From NCBI RefSeq assembly GCF_004136575.1, contig NZ_NOIQ01000016.1, positions 1-54,466 on the forward strand: a stretch of 54,466 bases of DNA, read 5' to 3'. This document shows positions 24,948 through 32,598 of this stretch, piece after piece. A program made the position numbers and the translations under genes. Numbering within the stretch: the stretch's first letter is position 1; every line of letters starts with the position of its first letter. Under the pieces are notes generated by a model. The model was not told the origin of the DNA, did not search any database, and was given only the letters and a program-made list of their open reading frames with translations. This DNA comes from Rothia koreensis (lineage in GTDB: Bacteria; Actinomycetota; Actinomycetes; Actinomycetales; Micrococcaceae).

Positions 24948-25751
24948 CTAGATCGAATACTCGGGGGCCGCCCAGACGACGACCTCCGGGTGCTCGTAGA
25001 AGCGGTAGCCCTGTCCGCGCACGGTACGAACGGTATTGGACAAGCGTCCCAACTTGGAACGCAACCGCCGAATGTGGACGTCGATCGTCCGCTCATTCGG
25101 CGTTTCGTCCGCGTCGCGCCACAGGGCGTCAAGCAATTCCTCGCGACCGGCGGTGCGATTCGAATTCTCGACCAAGTAGTTCAGCAGCTCGAATTCCTTG
25201 TACGTGAGGTTGAGGAAATCACCGTCCAGGAAGACCTCGCGCCTCGACAGATCGATCAGGACGCCGGCGGGCTGGCTGGGCTTCGACTCCGGGGCGGGAG
25301 CGTGGCCCGCCGGAACGGCTTCGGCCTGGCTCTTCGGCGCGGTGGGGTCACCCAAGGCGTCACGAACGACGTCGAGGTCGGATCCTTCGGCACCCGCCGG
25401 GGCAATCGCGACGGCGGCGTAGGACTCGGCCTGAGGGACCAGGGTCTGAGCGTAGGCCCGGATGTCCTGGACCATGCGGACCAAGGACGTGCCGTTCTGT
25501 GCAGCGACGTCTTCGTTGAGACCGACGTACAGGACGAACCCTCGCGCCTCGTTGTCGGCCGCCGTGGGGCGGATCGACGAGCTGGCCTCGGGCTGTGCGA
25601 TAGGCGTGGAAGGGTTCATGGCACGCAAGGAGCGGTAGTCGGAAGGTTCGCCGACCGCTCCACGGCCGGTCATGCCGCTGGCTCGCATGGCAGCGGCACC
25701 GTTGGCACGGTTGCGCTGGGAAATGTGCACGTATCCGGGTGCGCCTGACAT
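24948..25751 (-). CDS. Winged-helix regulator with OmpR/PhoB-type DNA-binding domain, no receiver
   Basis: A 267-aa regulator. The C-terminal third is a typical OmpR-type winged helix: LTYKEFELLNYLVENSNRTA, then ERTIDVHIRRLRSKLG and VRTVRGQGYRF. The N-terminal region is low-complexity and polar, with a conserved-looking GFVLYVGLNEDVAAQNGTSL segment, but lacks the acidic pair and phospho-Asp of response regulators. It may sense something directly. The start is the ATG after AAGGACGGCG; in-frame starts further upstream add basic, non-family sequence. The 640-bp upstream gap with AT-rich repeats may be its own control region. Confidence 0.8.
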   Translation of the reverse strand: MSGAPGYVHISQRNRANGAAAMRASGMTGRGAVGEPSDYRSLRAMNPSTPIAQPEASSSIRPTAADNEARGFVLYVGLNEDVAAQNGTSLVRMVQDIRAYAQTLVPQAESYAAVAIAPAGAEGSDLDVVRDALGDPTAPKSQAEAVPAGHAPAPESKPSQPAGVLIDLSRREVFLDGDFLNLTYKEFELLNYLVENSNRTAGREELLDALWRDADETPNERTIDVHIRRLRSKLGRLSNTVRTVRGQGYRFYEHPEVVVWAAPEYSI

Positions 25752-26391
25752 TCGATCGCCGTCCTTCTGCAATTCGGGCCTCATACGGCCGGAGCCGCAC
25801 GGATGATTGATGGCGGCCGCGGAAGGCACCACGACCTGACGGCCGACACTGCCGCACAGATCCTGACGGAACCTTCTGGGAGTGATCAGACCTTTCTTCC
25901 ATGCTCTACCCGTTACTCGGTTCCTGCAAGTAACAATTGGTTCACGCGTCCGAATCATGAGATAGTTCGTCTCAAATATGCAAGATATCATTCAAATCAT
26001 GCATATCATGCGTCCGGCCGAGCTCATCGAGCCAGGTTGTATATGCAGGAAATCCGCTCATTGCGGGCAACGGTCACATGAGGCGCTAGAACATCCACGA
26101 AACTGGCCGTTTGTCAAGCGGCATCGGGCGCATAATTTTCGATCCCCGGCGGCCTTCCCAGGATTCCCCCAGGACCGCGCCGAATTGTCCGAACAAAACC
26201 CGTGAGTACAGAAAGTGAGTCGAGACACTCGGGCCTCGCACAGCCCATCCGCCGTTCGCCATGCGAACGTTTCCGACGAAGACCAAACGGAGCGCGCGAC
26301 GTCGTGAGCGGACTTCACGACCAGGCAACCGCCACCTCGGGCCGTCCAAAAAATCTATGGAGCGTGGCTTTGGTCACATCCGAGATGTCGT
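25752..26391. other. 640-bp intergenic region upstream of the winged-helix regulator
   Basis: No gene or tRNA is recognised. The part 25920-26060 is AT-rich for this genome and carries repeated TCAT blocks. ATATGCA (25976) and TGCATAT (26000) form an inverted pair 17 bp apart. It probably holds the promoter and operators of the regulator. The 3' side lies downstream of upp. Confidence 0.5.
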
Positions 26392-27030
26392 TCAGTCGGC
26401 GAGTCCGTACAAGCGGTCGCCGGCGTCGCCGAGGCCGGGGACGATATAGGCCTTCTCATTGAGGCGTTCATCCTGGGCGGCCAGGAACAAATCGACGTTC
26501 TTCATCCCTTCGACACCCTCGGAGAGGGCTTTCATGCCCTCGGGCGCCGCAAGAATGCACAGGCAGGTGATGTGGTCGGCGCCGCGCTCGCGCAGAAATT
26601 TGATGGACTCGATGAGCGTGCCACCGGTTGCGAGCATCGGGTCCAGAACATAGACCTGGCGACCCGTCAGGTCATCGGGAAGCCGCTCAGCGTAGGTGAC
26701 GATATCGAGAGTTTCCTCGTGGCGAGCCATTCCCAGGAAGCCGACTTCCGCCGTCGGAATCAGCCGGGTCATGCCTTCCAGCATGCCCAAGCCGGCGCGA
26801 AGAATCGGCACCACGAGGGGGCGCGGCCTGGCCATCACCACACCCTCGGTCTCGGTCACCGGAGTCCGGACGGTCTTGGGCTCCACGCGGATATTGCGTG
26901 TGGCCTCGTAGGCCAGGAGAGTCACGAGTTCGTCCACGAGCTGCCGGAACTGTGGCGAAGGGGTCTCCCGATCCCTGAGAACGGTGACCTTGTGGCTGAC
27001 CAAGGGGTGGTCCAGAATCTTGACTCGCAT
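26392..27030 (-). CDS. upp: Uracil phosphoribosyltransferase
   Basis: Pyrimidine-salvage enzyme, 212 aa, converting uracil and PRPP to UMP in the cytoplasm. Hallmarks are [15 protein letters not shown], the PRPP-binding motif [12 protein letters not shown], and the C-terminal [13 protein letters not shown]. It is transcribed divergently from tadA with only 29 bp between the two ATGs. No ribosome site fits upstream, and TAGTTT lies six bases before the ATG, so the mRNA is probably leaderless. Confidence 0.96.
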   Translation of the reverse strand: MRVKILDHPLVSHKVTVLRDRETPSPQFRQLVDELVTLLAYEATRNIRVEPKTVRTPVTETEGVVMARPRPLVVPILRAGLGMLEGMTRLIPTAEVGFLGMARHEETLDIVTYAERLPDDLTGRQVYVLDPMLATGGTLIESIKFLRERGADHITCLCILAAPEGMKALSEGVEGMKNVDLFLAAQDERLNEKAYIVPGLGDAGDRLYGLAD

Positions 27031-27062
27031 GGGTCCAAACTACAGCAGACAATGGACCCATG
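27028..27062. promoter_or_regulatory. Inverted repeat containing both upp and tadA start codons
   Basis: A perfect 10-bp inverted repeat, CATGGGTCCA / TGGACCCATG, with 15 bp between. Each arm includes one ATG. The whole divergent promoter must fit in about 29 bp, suggesting back-to-back leaderless promoters. Confidence 0.55.
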
Positions 27063-27566
27063 ACGCACTTTTCGGAGCTCCACAAGGAGTGGATGGGCCT
27101 CGCCCTGGCCGAGGCGGAGCAGACGCGCCAGAGCGGCGATGTGCCGATCGGCGCCGTCGTCCTCGATGCGACCGGCCGGGTGGTCGGGCGCGGACGGAAT
27201 CGGAGGGAAGCCGACGCCGACCCCACGGGCCATGCGGAAGTGCTCGCCATCCGCGAGGCCGCCCGGCACCTCGGGCGTTGGCGCCTGGATGATTGCACGC
27301 TCGTCGTGACCCTCGAACCATGCCCCATGTGCGCGGGTGCCATCGTCCTGGCTCGCATCCCACGGTTGGTGATCGGCGCCTGGGACGAGAAGGCCGGCGC
27401 CGTCGGATCTGTCTTCGACATCCTCCGGGAGCGCCGCCTCAATCACTGGGTAGAGGTCTTCCCCGAGGTCAGAACGCAAGAATGCGCCCTGCTCCTGCGG
27501 GACTTCTTCGCTGCGAAACGCCCGCAATGCGACTCGACGGAAGACAATTCGGGGCCGAGTGCATAG
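27060..27566 (+). CDS. tadA: tRNA-specific adenosine deaminase
   Basis: Deaminates adenosine-34 to inosine in tRNA-Arg(ACG), needed for decoding. Of its 168 aa, the catalytic zinc site is visible: HAE (residues 58-60, with the proton-shuttling Glu) and PCPMC (Cys88, Cys91). The RRE/N-rich nucleotide-binding segment RNRREADADPTG precedes the HAE. Divergent pairing with upp is common in actinobacteria. No clear ribosome site precedes the ATG, so leaderless translation is likely. Confidence 0.94.
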   Translation: MTHFSELHKEWMGLALAEAEQTRQSGDVPIGAVVLDATGRVVGRGRNRREADADPTGHAEVLAIREAARHLGRWRLDDCTLVVTLEPCPMCAGAIVLARIPRLVIGAWDEKAGAVGSVFDILRERRLNHWVEVFPEVRTQECALLLRDFFAAKRPQCDSTEDNSGPSA

Positions 27567-27599
27567 CATCACCCTATAAGTTTGCCGTGAATGACTAGA

Positions 27600-27613
27600 A
27601 CTGACCGGTCAGT
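27600..27613. promoter_or_regulatory. Probable TetR operator of the YhgE operon
   Basis: ACTGACCGGTCAGT, a perfect 14-bp palindrome, lies about 80 bp before the first gene of the operon and just before a -10-like TACAAT. The operon ends with a TetR-family gene, its likely binding partner. Confidence 0.7.
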
Positions 27614-27693
27614 ACAATTAGGCTAGCAGTGTCACGATTCCTCCACCCCGGGATCGCCTCCGCCAATCACTCACCCATCGAGGAGACACGCCT

Positions 27694-28392
27694 GTGCTCG
27701 AAGTCGAGGCAGTCCAAGCCAAGGGGCGTCACGCGCCCCTGATCGAACGCACCTCCTTCACCGTGGAAGTCGGTGAGCTGATCCTTGTCCAGGGCAACAG
27801 CCAGTTGCAGCGCTCAGGCTTGTCACTCGCCCTGACCGGGCGGTTGCGTCCCGACAAGGGCACGATTTCCTGGGACGGCAGTGACAAGCGCAAGACCCTG
27901 CGCCGGCGGTCCTCTCTGATCGATTCCCCGCGCGTGAACCAGATGGAGGAGCACATGCGGGTTCGGGACTACGCCGCGGAAATGCTGTCCTACATGCCGC
28001 ACAAGATGCTGAAACGCCCGTCAACCGAGCAATGGCTCCGCGATCACGGACTCGAGGATCTCGACAACCTCTGGGAAGAACAGTTGACCCCCGATCAGCG
28101 GATTCGCCTCGTTGTCGCCCTGGCCGGCCAGGAGAAACGGTCGGATCTTCTGGTCTTCGACACCCCCTCGCGTCACGCGAACCACACCGCGACCTGGCTC
28201 CCCCGCCTCCATCGACTGGCCAGGAACGAGGAGCATCCGCGCGCCGTCGTCGCCGTCGTCCCTCGAATCAGCACCTCGTGGCACGGGCTGACCGCGCGCA
28301 TCGGTGAAACCGCCCCCAAGCCCTACGTGCCGTCCGGATTGCCCCTCGACGAACTCTTCACACCTCGCACCGCCCAGGAGGACCTCTCGTGA
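27694..28392 (+). CDS. Degenerate ABC ATPase-like protein of the YhgE operon
   Basis: A 232-aa protein with the outline of an ABC nucleotide-binding domain but broken motifs. The Walker A position reads VQGNSQLQRSGLSLAL, lacking GxGKS/T. The signature area reads LTPDQRIRLVVALAG instead of LSGGQ. Walker B is DLLVFDTPS, with Thr where the catalytic Glu should be. The fold is otherwise kept (VEVGELILVQGNSQ at the start of the core). It is probably unable to hydrolyse ATP. The start is a GTG with AGGAGACACG, and its stop overlaps the YhgE start (GTGA). A scaffold or regulatory role for the membrane partner is an inference. Confidence 0.75.
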   Translation: MLEVEAVQAKGRHAPLIERTSFTVEVGELILVQGNSQLQRSGLSLALTGRLRPDKGTISWDGSDKRKTLRRRSSLIDSPRVNQMEEHMRVRDYAAEMLSYMPHKMLKRPSTEQWLRDHGLEDLDNLWEEQLTPDQRIRLVVALAGQEKRSDLLVFDTPSRHANHTATWLPRLHRLARNEEHPRAVVAVVPRISTSWHGLTARIGETAPKPYVPSGLPLDELFTPRTAQEDLS

Positions 28393-30851
28393 CTTCCCTT
28401 CGCCTCGCTCTCACGGAGCTCAAGCGCATGACCGGTGGCGTCTTTCCGAAACTGGTCATGGTCGCCCTCGCCTGCATCCCCCTCCTCTACGGCGGCATCT
28501 ACCTGTATTCCAACTGGGACCCGTACGGGAAGATCGATCACGTCACCGGTGCCATTGCGATGGAGGACGCCGGGGCCAACAAGCCGGACGGTTCCCCGAT
28601 CAACACCGGGCAGAGCGTGACGGACAAGCTCCACGACTCCAAGAATTTCGACTGGCACGATGCTTCCTCGCGCGATGAGGCGGTCAAGGAGGTCAAGGAC
28701 GGCAAGACCGACTTCGCCATCGTGATCCCGAGCGACTTCTCCGAACGGCTCCTCTCGACGTCCGAATTCGCCCCGGACAAGGACGGCACTCCGGGTACCG
28801 TCGATCCCCAAAAGGCGGGGCTCGAGATCGTGACCAACGACGCCAACAACTACCTCCTGACGAATATCGTCTCGAAGGCGGGAACCACTATCCGCGATCA
28901 GGTGGCCCAAGAGGTGGGAAACGAAACCGCCCAGCAGATGTTGGCCAGCTTCACGGACATTCACGGTCAGCTCTCCAATGCGGCCGACGGTTCGAGGAAG
29001 CTCTCTGACGGTGCGGTCAACCTCTCCACGGCGGTCGACCAGCTCAAGCACGGAACCTCCACGCTGGCCGACGGTGCCGTGCAACTCAACAGCGGCTCGC
29101 ATTCTCTGCTCGACGGGGAGAATCAGCTGGTCGACGGCAATGCACAGGCCATCGACGGCGCCCAGAAACTCGACGGCGGTGCCCAGCAGCTCAACCAGGG
29201 CGCCAAGACATTGACCGGAGGAACCTCCCAACTGGCCGACGGCTCGGCGCAGCTCAAGGACGGAACCTCCCAACTGTCCTCGGGCTCCTCGCAGCTGGCC
29301 GACGGAACCTCGAAGCTTTCGGGAGGCGCGGCGCAGCTCTCGCAAGGGGCGGCGACCCTGGACCAGAAGGTCAAGGAATCCGGTATCGGCCAGGTCGGCA
29401 ACGACCTGAACGCCGTGTGCCAGGATCTCTCCGCGGCCAACACGTCCGCGCCTTCCGGCAGGCTCTCGGAGGATGTATCGAACTCCGTGGTCTCGGAAGT
29501 CGGTGCCGCCACCTCTGAGCAGGTCCAGCAACTGGTCGATCAGGGCGTCCTGAATCAGGAGCAGGCACAGAAAATCGTCTCCTCGGTCTCCAACGACGAG
29601 ACAAAGTCACGGATCGCCCAGGCAACCAGTCAGAACCTCGACTCCGTAGAGAACACCGATTCCGGTGCGTCGTTGCAGAAGTTGCGGGATTCCTCGTGCG
29701 CCGCCGACGGGTCGTCGTCGGTCGCGGCCAAGATTTCGGAGCTGACCACCGGCATCTCGCAATTGAATGACGGCGCCTCCGGGGTGGCCGACGGTGCCAA
29801 GAGCGCCGACGACGCCGCGCAGCAGCTCGCCGGCGGCGCCTCGACCGTCGACCAGAAGACCGGCGAGCTCTCCTCCGGAGCCCAACAGGTCAACGGCGGA
29901 GCCCAACAGCTTGCGGAAGGCATCGGCAGCCTCGCAGGGTCCACCGGAAGCCTGGTGGACGGATCGCAGACTCTGTACGACAACCAGGTCAAGGCCCGCG
30001 ACGGCGCTCAGCAACTCGCCGACGGGACGAGCCAGGCGGTCGACGGATCGAACCAGCTGGATCAGGGGGCCGACCAGCTCAAGGGCGGGTCCGGGGACCT
30101 GACCAAGGGCTCGCAGGACCTGCAGAAGGGCCTCGAGGACGGCCGGAACCAGGTGCCGGATCTGGACAAGGACCAACAGTCCTCCTTGGCCTCTGTGATG
30201 TCGGATCCGGTCTCCGACAACCACAATTCACTGGCCTCCGCCCGGAACTACGGCGAGGGCATGGGCCCGTTCTTCATAGTCCTGGCACTGTGGATCGGGA
30301 TACTCATGGCGGGCCAGTTCCTGCGGGCCAACAACGACCGCGCCCTGGCCTCGCACACCTCGAGCTTCAGGATCGCGATCGGCTCGTGGATTCCGTTCCT
30401 GGTGGTCGGAATCGCCCAGGCGGTCGTTCTGTTCGCGGTAGTGAAGTTCGCCCTCGGTTTCCAGATGGAGCATCCATGGCTGGTGTTCTGGTTCTTGCTC
30501 CTGACGTCCGTCGCCTTCAGCGCCCTGGGGCAAGGACTGATCTCGCTCTTCGGGGCCCCGGGCAAGCTCCTGGTCCTCGTTCTGCTCATCGTCCAATTGG
30601 TGACATCGGGTGGCATGATGCCCTACGAGACGCTGCCCCAATCCTTGCGATGGCTGCACCATGCTCTGCCCATGGGCTACGCCATCACCGGAGTGCGTCG
30701 TCTCGCCTACGGCATCAATGAGGGCTCCGTGCCCTGGCTGGTTCTGATCCTGGTGGCCAGCCTACTGATCGGGCTACTCTTCGGATTCTTGGGATCGATC
30801 AAGGACCGAACCTGGACCCTCAAGAAACTCAGCCCGGAGGTGGAACTGTGA
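28389..30851 (+). CDS. YhgE/Pip family membrane protein
   Basis: An 820-aa envelope protein. One N-terminal membrane helix is followed by a ~560-residue extracytoplasmic domain. This contains many repeats of the form (L)(A/D)DGxxQLxxG, for example TSQLADGSAQLKDGTSQLSS, which should form a long coiled or beta-roll stalk. The last ~200 residues hold five or six membrane helices like ABC-2 permeases (GQGLISLFGAPGKLLVLVLL). The family includes phage-infection protein and type VII secretion-related proteins (EsaA-like); the function is unsettled. Its GTG overlaps the upstream stop. Coupling to an ATPase-like gene and a TetR gene suggests a regulated export or secretion unit. Confidence 0.9.
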   Translation: MTSLRLALTELKRMTGGVFPKLVMVALACIPLLYGGIYLYSNWDPYGKIDHVTGAIAMEDAGANKPDGSPINTGQSVTDKLHDSKNFDWHDASSRDEAVKEVKDGKTDFAIVIPSDFSERLLSTSEFAPDKDGTPGTVDPQKAGLEIVTNDANNYLLTNIVSKAGTTIRDQVAQEVGNETAQQMLASFTDIHGQLSNAADGSRKLSDGAVNLSTAVDQLKHGTSTLADGAVQLNSGSHSLLDGENQLVDGNAQAIDGAQKLDGGAQQLNQGAKTLTGGTSQLADGSAQLKDGTSQLSSGSSQLADGTSKLSGGAAQLSQGAATLDQKVKESGIGQVGNDLNAVCQDLSAANTSAPSGRLSEDVSNSVVSEVGAATSEQVQQLVDQGVLNQEQAQKIVSSVSNDETKSRIAQATSQNLDSVENTDSGASLQKLRDSSCAADGSSSVAAKISELTTGISQLNDGASGVADGAKSADDAAQQLAGGASTVDQKTGELSSGAQQVNGGAQQLAEGIGSLAGSTGSLVDGSQTLYDNQVKARDGAQQLADGTSQAVDGSNQLDQGADQLKGGSGDLTKGSQDLQKGLEDGRNQVPDLDKDQQSSLASVMSDPVSDNHNSLASARNYGEGMGPFFIVLALWIGILMAGQFLRANNDRALASHTSSFRIAIGSWIPFLVVGIAQAVVLFAVVKFALGFQMEHPWLVFWFLLLTSVAFSALGQGLISLFGAPGKLLVLVLLIVQLVTSGGMMPYETLPQSLRWLHHALPMGYAITGVRRLAYGINEGSVPWLVLILVASLLIGLLFGFLGSIKDRTWTLKKLSPEVEL

Positions 30852-31498
30852 CGCCGGCAAAGAACCGTGGCACGACCGGCGAGTCGGGCGGCATCCGTCG
30901 TCGACCCGGTCGCACCAATCGGACCCAGCTTCGCCTGTTCGAGTCGGCCATGGTGATCATGAGCGAGAAGGGTCCGACGGCGACGACGGTCGAGGAAGTC
31001 GCCGCCAAGGCCGGCGTCTCGAAGGGCACCGTCTACTACAACTTCGGGTCCAAGAAGTCGATGGTGGACGGGCTCCTCCGCTACGGCGTCCAACTGGTCG
31101 TGGAAACCATCGAGGATGCAGGCGAGGGCGTCAGAGATCCCCGGGAGCGGATTTCTCGCGGTGTGATCGCTTCGTTGAGATTCCTCGAAGGGCAACCCGG
31201 TTTCGCACGCCTCGCCGTGGCGGAAATGTGGAGGCCAGACGGTGGCACGTCGGAAGTCCTGGCCCAGCAGCGCTCCGTGGTCATCGACAAGGTCACCGAG
31301 CTGATCGATGACCTCGAGGAGTTCTACGAAACCGCTGAGCACCCGGACAACCGGTCGATCGCCGTCGCAGTGTTCGGAGCGACCTTCATGCTCGCGATGG
31401 AACGGGAGATGAATTCGTCGTCCCGCACCACGCAGGACGCCGCCCGTGCAGTACTGAAAATCATCGACGGTTACATCGTCGGCCCCCGCTACACGTGA
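30848..31498 (+). CDS. TetR/AcrR-family regulator
   Basis: A 216-aa repressor. The N-terminal HTH is TTVEEVAAKAGVSKGTVYYNFGSKKSMVDGLL, which is a textbook TetR domain, preceded by basic TRPGRTNRTQLRLFE-type residues (RRRPGRTNRTQLRLFESA). The C-terminal ligand domain is helical. The GTG start overlaps the YhgE stop by 4 bp, so it is the last gene of the operon and probably autoregulates it via the palindrome before the first gene. The inducer is unknown. Confidence 0.92.
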   Translation: MTPAKNRGTTGESGGIRRRPGRTNRTQLRLFESAMVIMSEKGPTATTVEEVAAKAGVSKGTVYYNFGSKKSMVDGLLRYGVQLVVETIEDAGEGVRDPRERISRGVIASLRFLEGQPGFARLAVAEMWRPDGGTSEVLAQQRSVVIDKVTELIDDLEEFYETAEHPDNRSIAVAVFGATFMLAMEREMNSSSRTTQDAARAVLKIIDGYIVGPRYT

Positions 31499-31578
31499 CG
31501 AAGCCAATATGATCCGCCCGGTTTTCGACGGCGCCCAAGTTGAGTCGCCCCCTTCGAGCCGGTAAAGTTGCCGAAGTT

Positions 31579-31666
31579 GGTGACGTGTCCGAGCGGCCGA
31601 AGGTGCGACACTCGAAATGTCGTGTACGGTAACCCCGTACCGAGGGTTCAAATCCCTCCGTCACCG
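31579..31666 (+). tRNA. tRNA-Ser (anticodon CGA)
   Basis: An 88-nt class II tRNA. Acceptor arms are GGTGACG / CGTCACC, with G as discriminator. The anticodon stem is CGACA / TGTCG around CTCGAAA (anticodon CGA). The long variable arm is GTACGGTAACCCCGTAC, and the T-arm GAGGGTTCAAATCCCTC follows. CCA is not encoded. Confidence 0.96.
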
Positions 31667-31676
31667 CTCAGCGAGA

Positions 31677-31720
31677 AGCCCTCGCATCCCTGACACTCCG
31701 GGGATGCGGGGGCTTTTTCT
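31677..31720 (+). terminator. Terminator after tRNA-Ser(CGA)
   Basis: A 14-bp stem, AGCCCTCGCATCCC / GGGATGCGGGGGCT, with one G-U pair, followed by TTTTTCTTT. A canonical intrinsic terminator. Confidence 0.85.
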
Positions 31721-31897
31721 TTGTCTTGGGGGTGGCGGGAGGGCTTGGGCGGGGGGGTGGCGCGGGCGTCGGCGAGTGCGAAGTCGGCGGGTGCGAAGTC
31801 GGCGGGTATGGGCACGTGACTAGGGCTGACGCCGAGGTCGGCTGCGCTGCCCACGCAGCGCCGATGGGCGGGGTGGCGTTTTCGTGCGTGAATCCCC

Positions 31898-32308
31898 GCG
31901 AGGTGGCAATTTCGTGCGAGATTCCCCTCGAGGTGGCAGATCTGTGCACGAATTCGGTGGATTTTGTCCCAAAATTGCCACCTCGGCGCGCGAGACGCAC
32001 GAGATTGCCACCTCGGCGGTGGGAACGCCCAATAGTGCCACCTCGCGGGCCGCGCGACGTCGGCAGCTCCTCAGTTACGTGGCGGTTACCCAATTTCGTG
32101 GCAAATTCCGCCGTTAGGTGGTCGCGAAACCCCCACCTCACGGCGGCAACTTCCTCTCAATCGGGCAACCGCCTCCGAATGGCGTCAGGAGGCTGCACAG
32201 GCCGCGACGAATTCGCACGGACGACGACCCAAAAAGCGCGCCAAGGTCTCAATCGTGCATCAGGCCTCACCATCGGCTCCTACTCACGCACAAAATTGCC
32301 ACCTCGCC
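31898..32308. repeat. GAGGTGGCAA-type intergenic repeat cluster B
   Basis: At least six copies of the element seen at 23.4 kb: direct ones at 31899 and 31930 (CGAGGTGGCA), and inverted ones around 31975, 32015, 32035 and 32294 (TGCCACCTCG). The core 31930-31986 aligns end to end with cluster A, including GTGCACGAATTC and TTTTGTCCC. Units are separated by 25 to 60 bp in the dense part. Confidence 0.75.
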
Positions 32309-32453
32309 GCCCGCGCACGCCCCGGAGCGCTTCGCCCCACCTCGCCTGGCCGAACCGTCCGAGCCTCGCCTCGCCGAACCCTCCGACCTCCACCTCACCC
32401 TGGCCGAACCCTCCGGTCCTCGCCCCTCGCCGACCCTCAGACCGACCCTCAGA

Positions 32454-32468
32454 TGCTAATAATTCTCA
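32454..32468. promoter_or_regulatory. Zur-like box 1
   Basis: TGCTAATAATTCTCA is a near-palindrome with the form TG..AAT-n-ATT..CA. It matches the outer and inner conserved bases of actinobacterial Zur boxes (TGAAAATGATTTTCA). It is 131 bp before the first anchored-repeat protein gene and just upstream of a -10-like TATGCT. Confidence 0.6.
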
Positions 32469-32598
32469 TTACGGTGTATGCTTCTCCTGTCACTCACCTC
32501 GCGCACCGTCCCGGAACGCCGGGTTTCTTCCTCATGCCCCGGAGGTTGTACCGAGGCTGGGCAGGCCAAGCGACCGGACGCTGATGAGAAAGGACAGC

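Larger units (their letters stand above)
31721..32598. other. 878-bp region without a convincing gene
   Basis: The frame of the next gene stays open through here but the translation is low-complexity and lacks a start with a ribosome site. The region holds a G/T-rich stretch (31726-31810), repeat cluster B (31898-32308), an imperfect tandem array of CTGGCCGAACC-type units (about 32345-32450), and the Zur-like box. A -10-like TATGCT lies at 32477. Confidence 0.6.

Noticed and set aside
30848-31498. TetR gene as regulator of the metal locus
   Set aside because: It ends the YhgE operon and its likely operator is before that operon; the metal locus has different, Zur-like sites.
31726-32598. Long N-terminal extension of the 1008-aa surface protein
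   Set aside because: The open frame here is made of intergenic repeats and low-complexity sequence, crosses the Zur-like box, and lacks a ribosome site. The signal peptide begins properly at the ATG of 32599.
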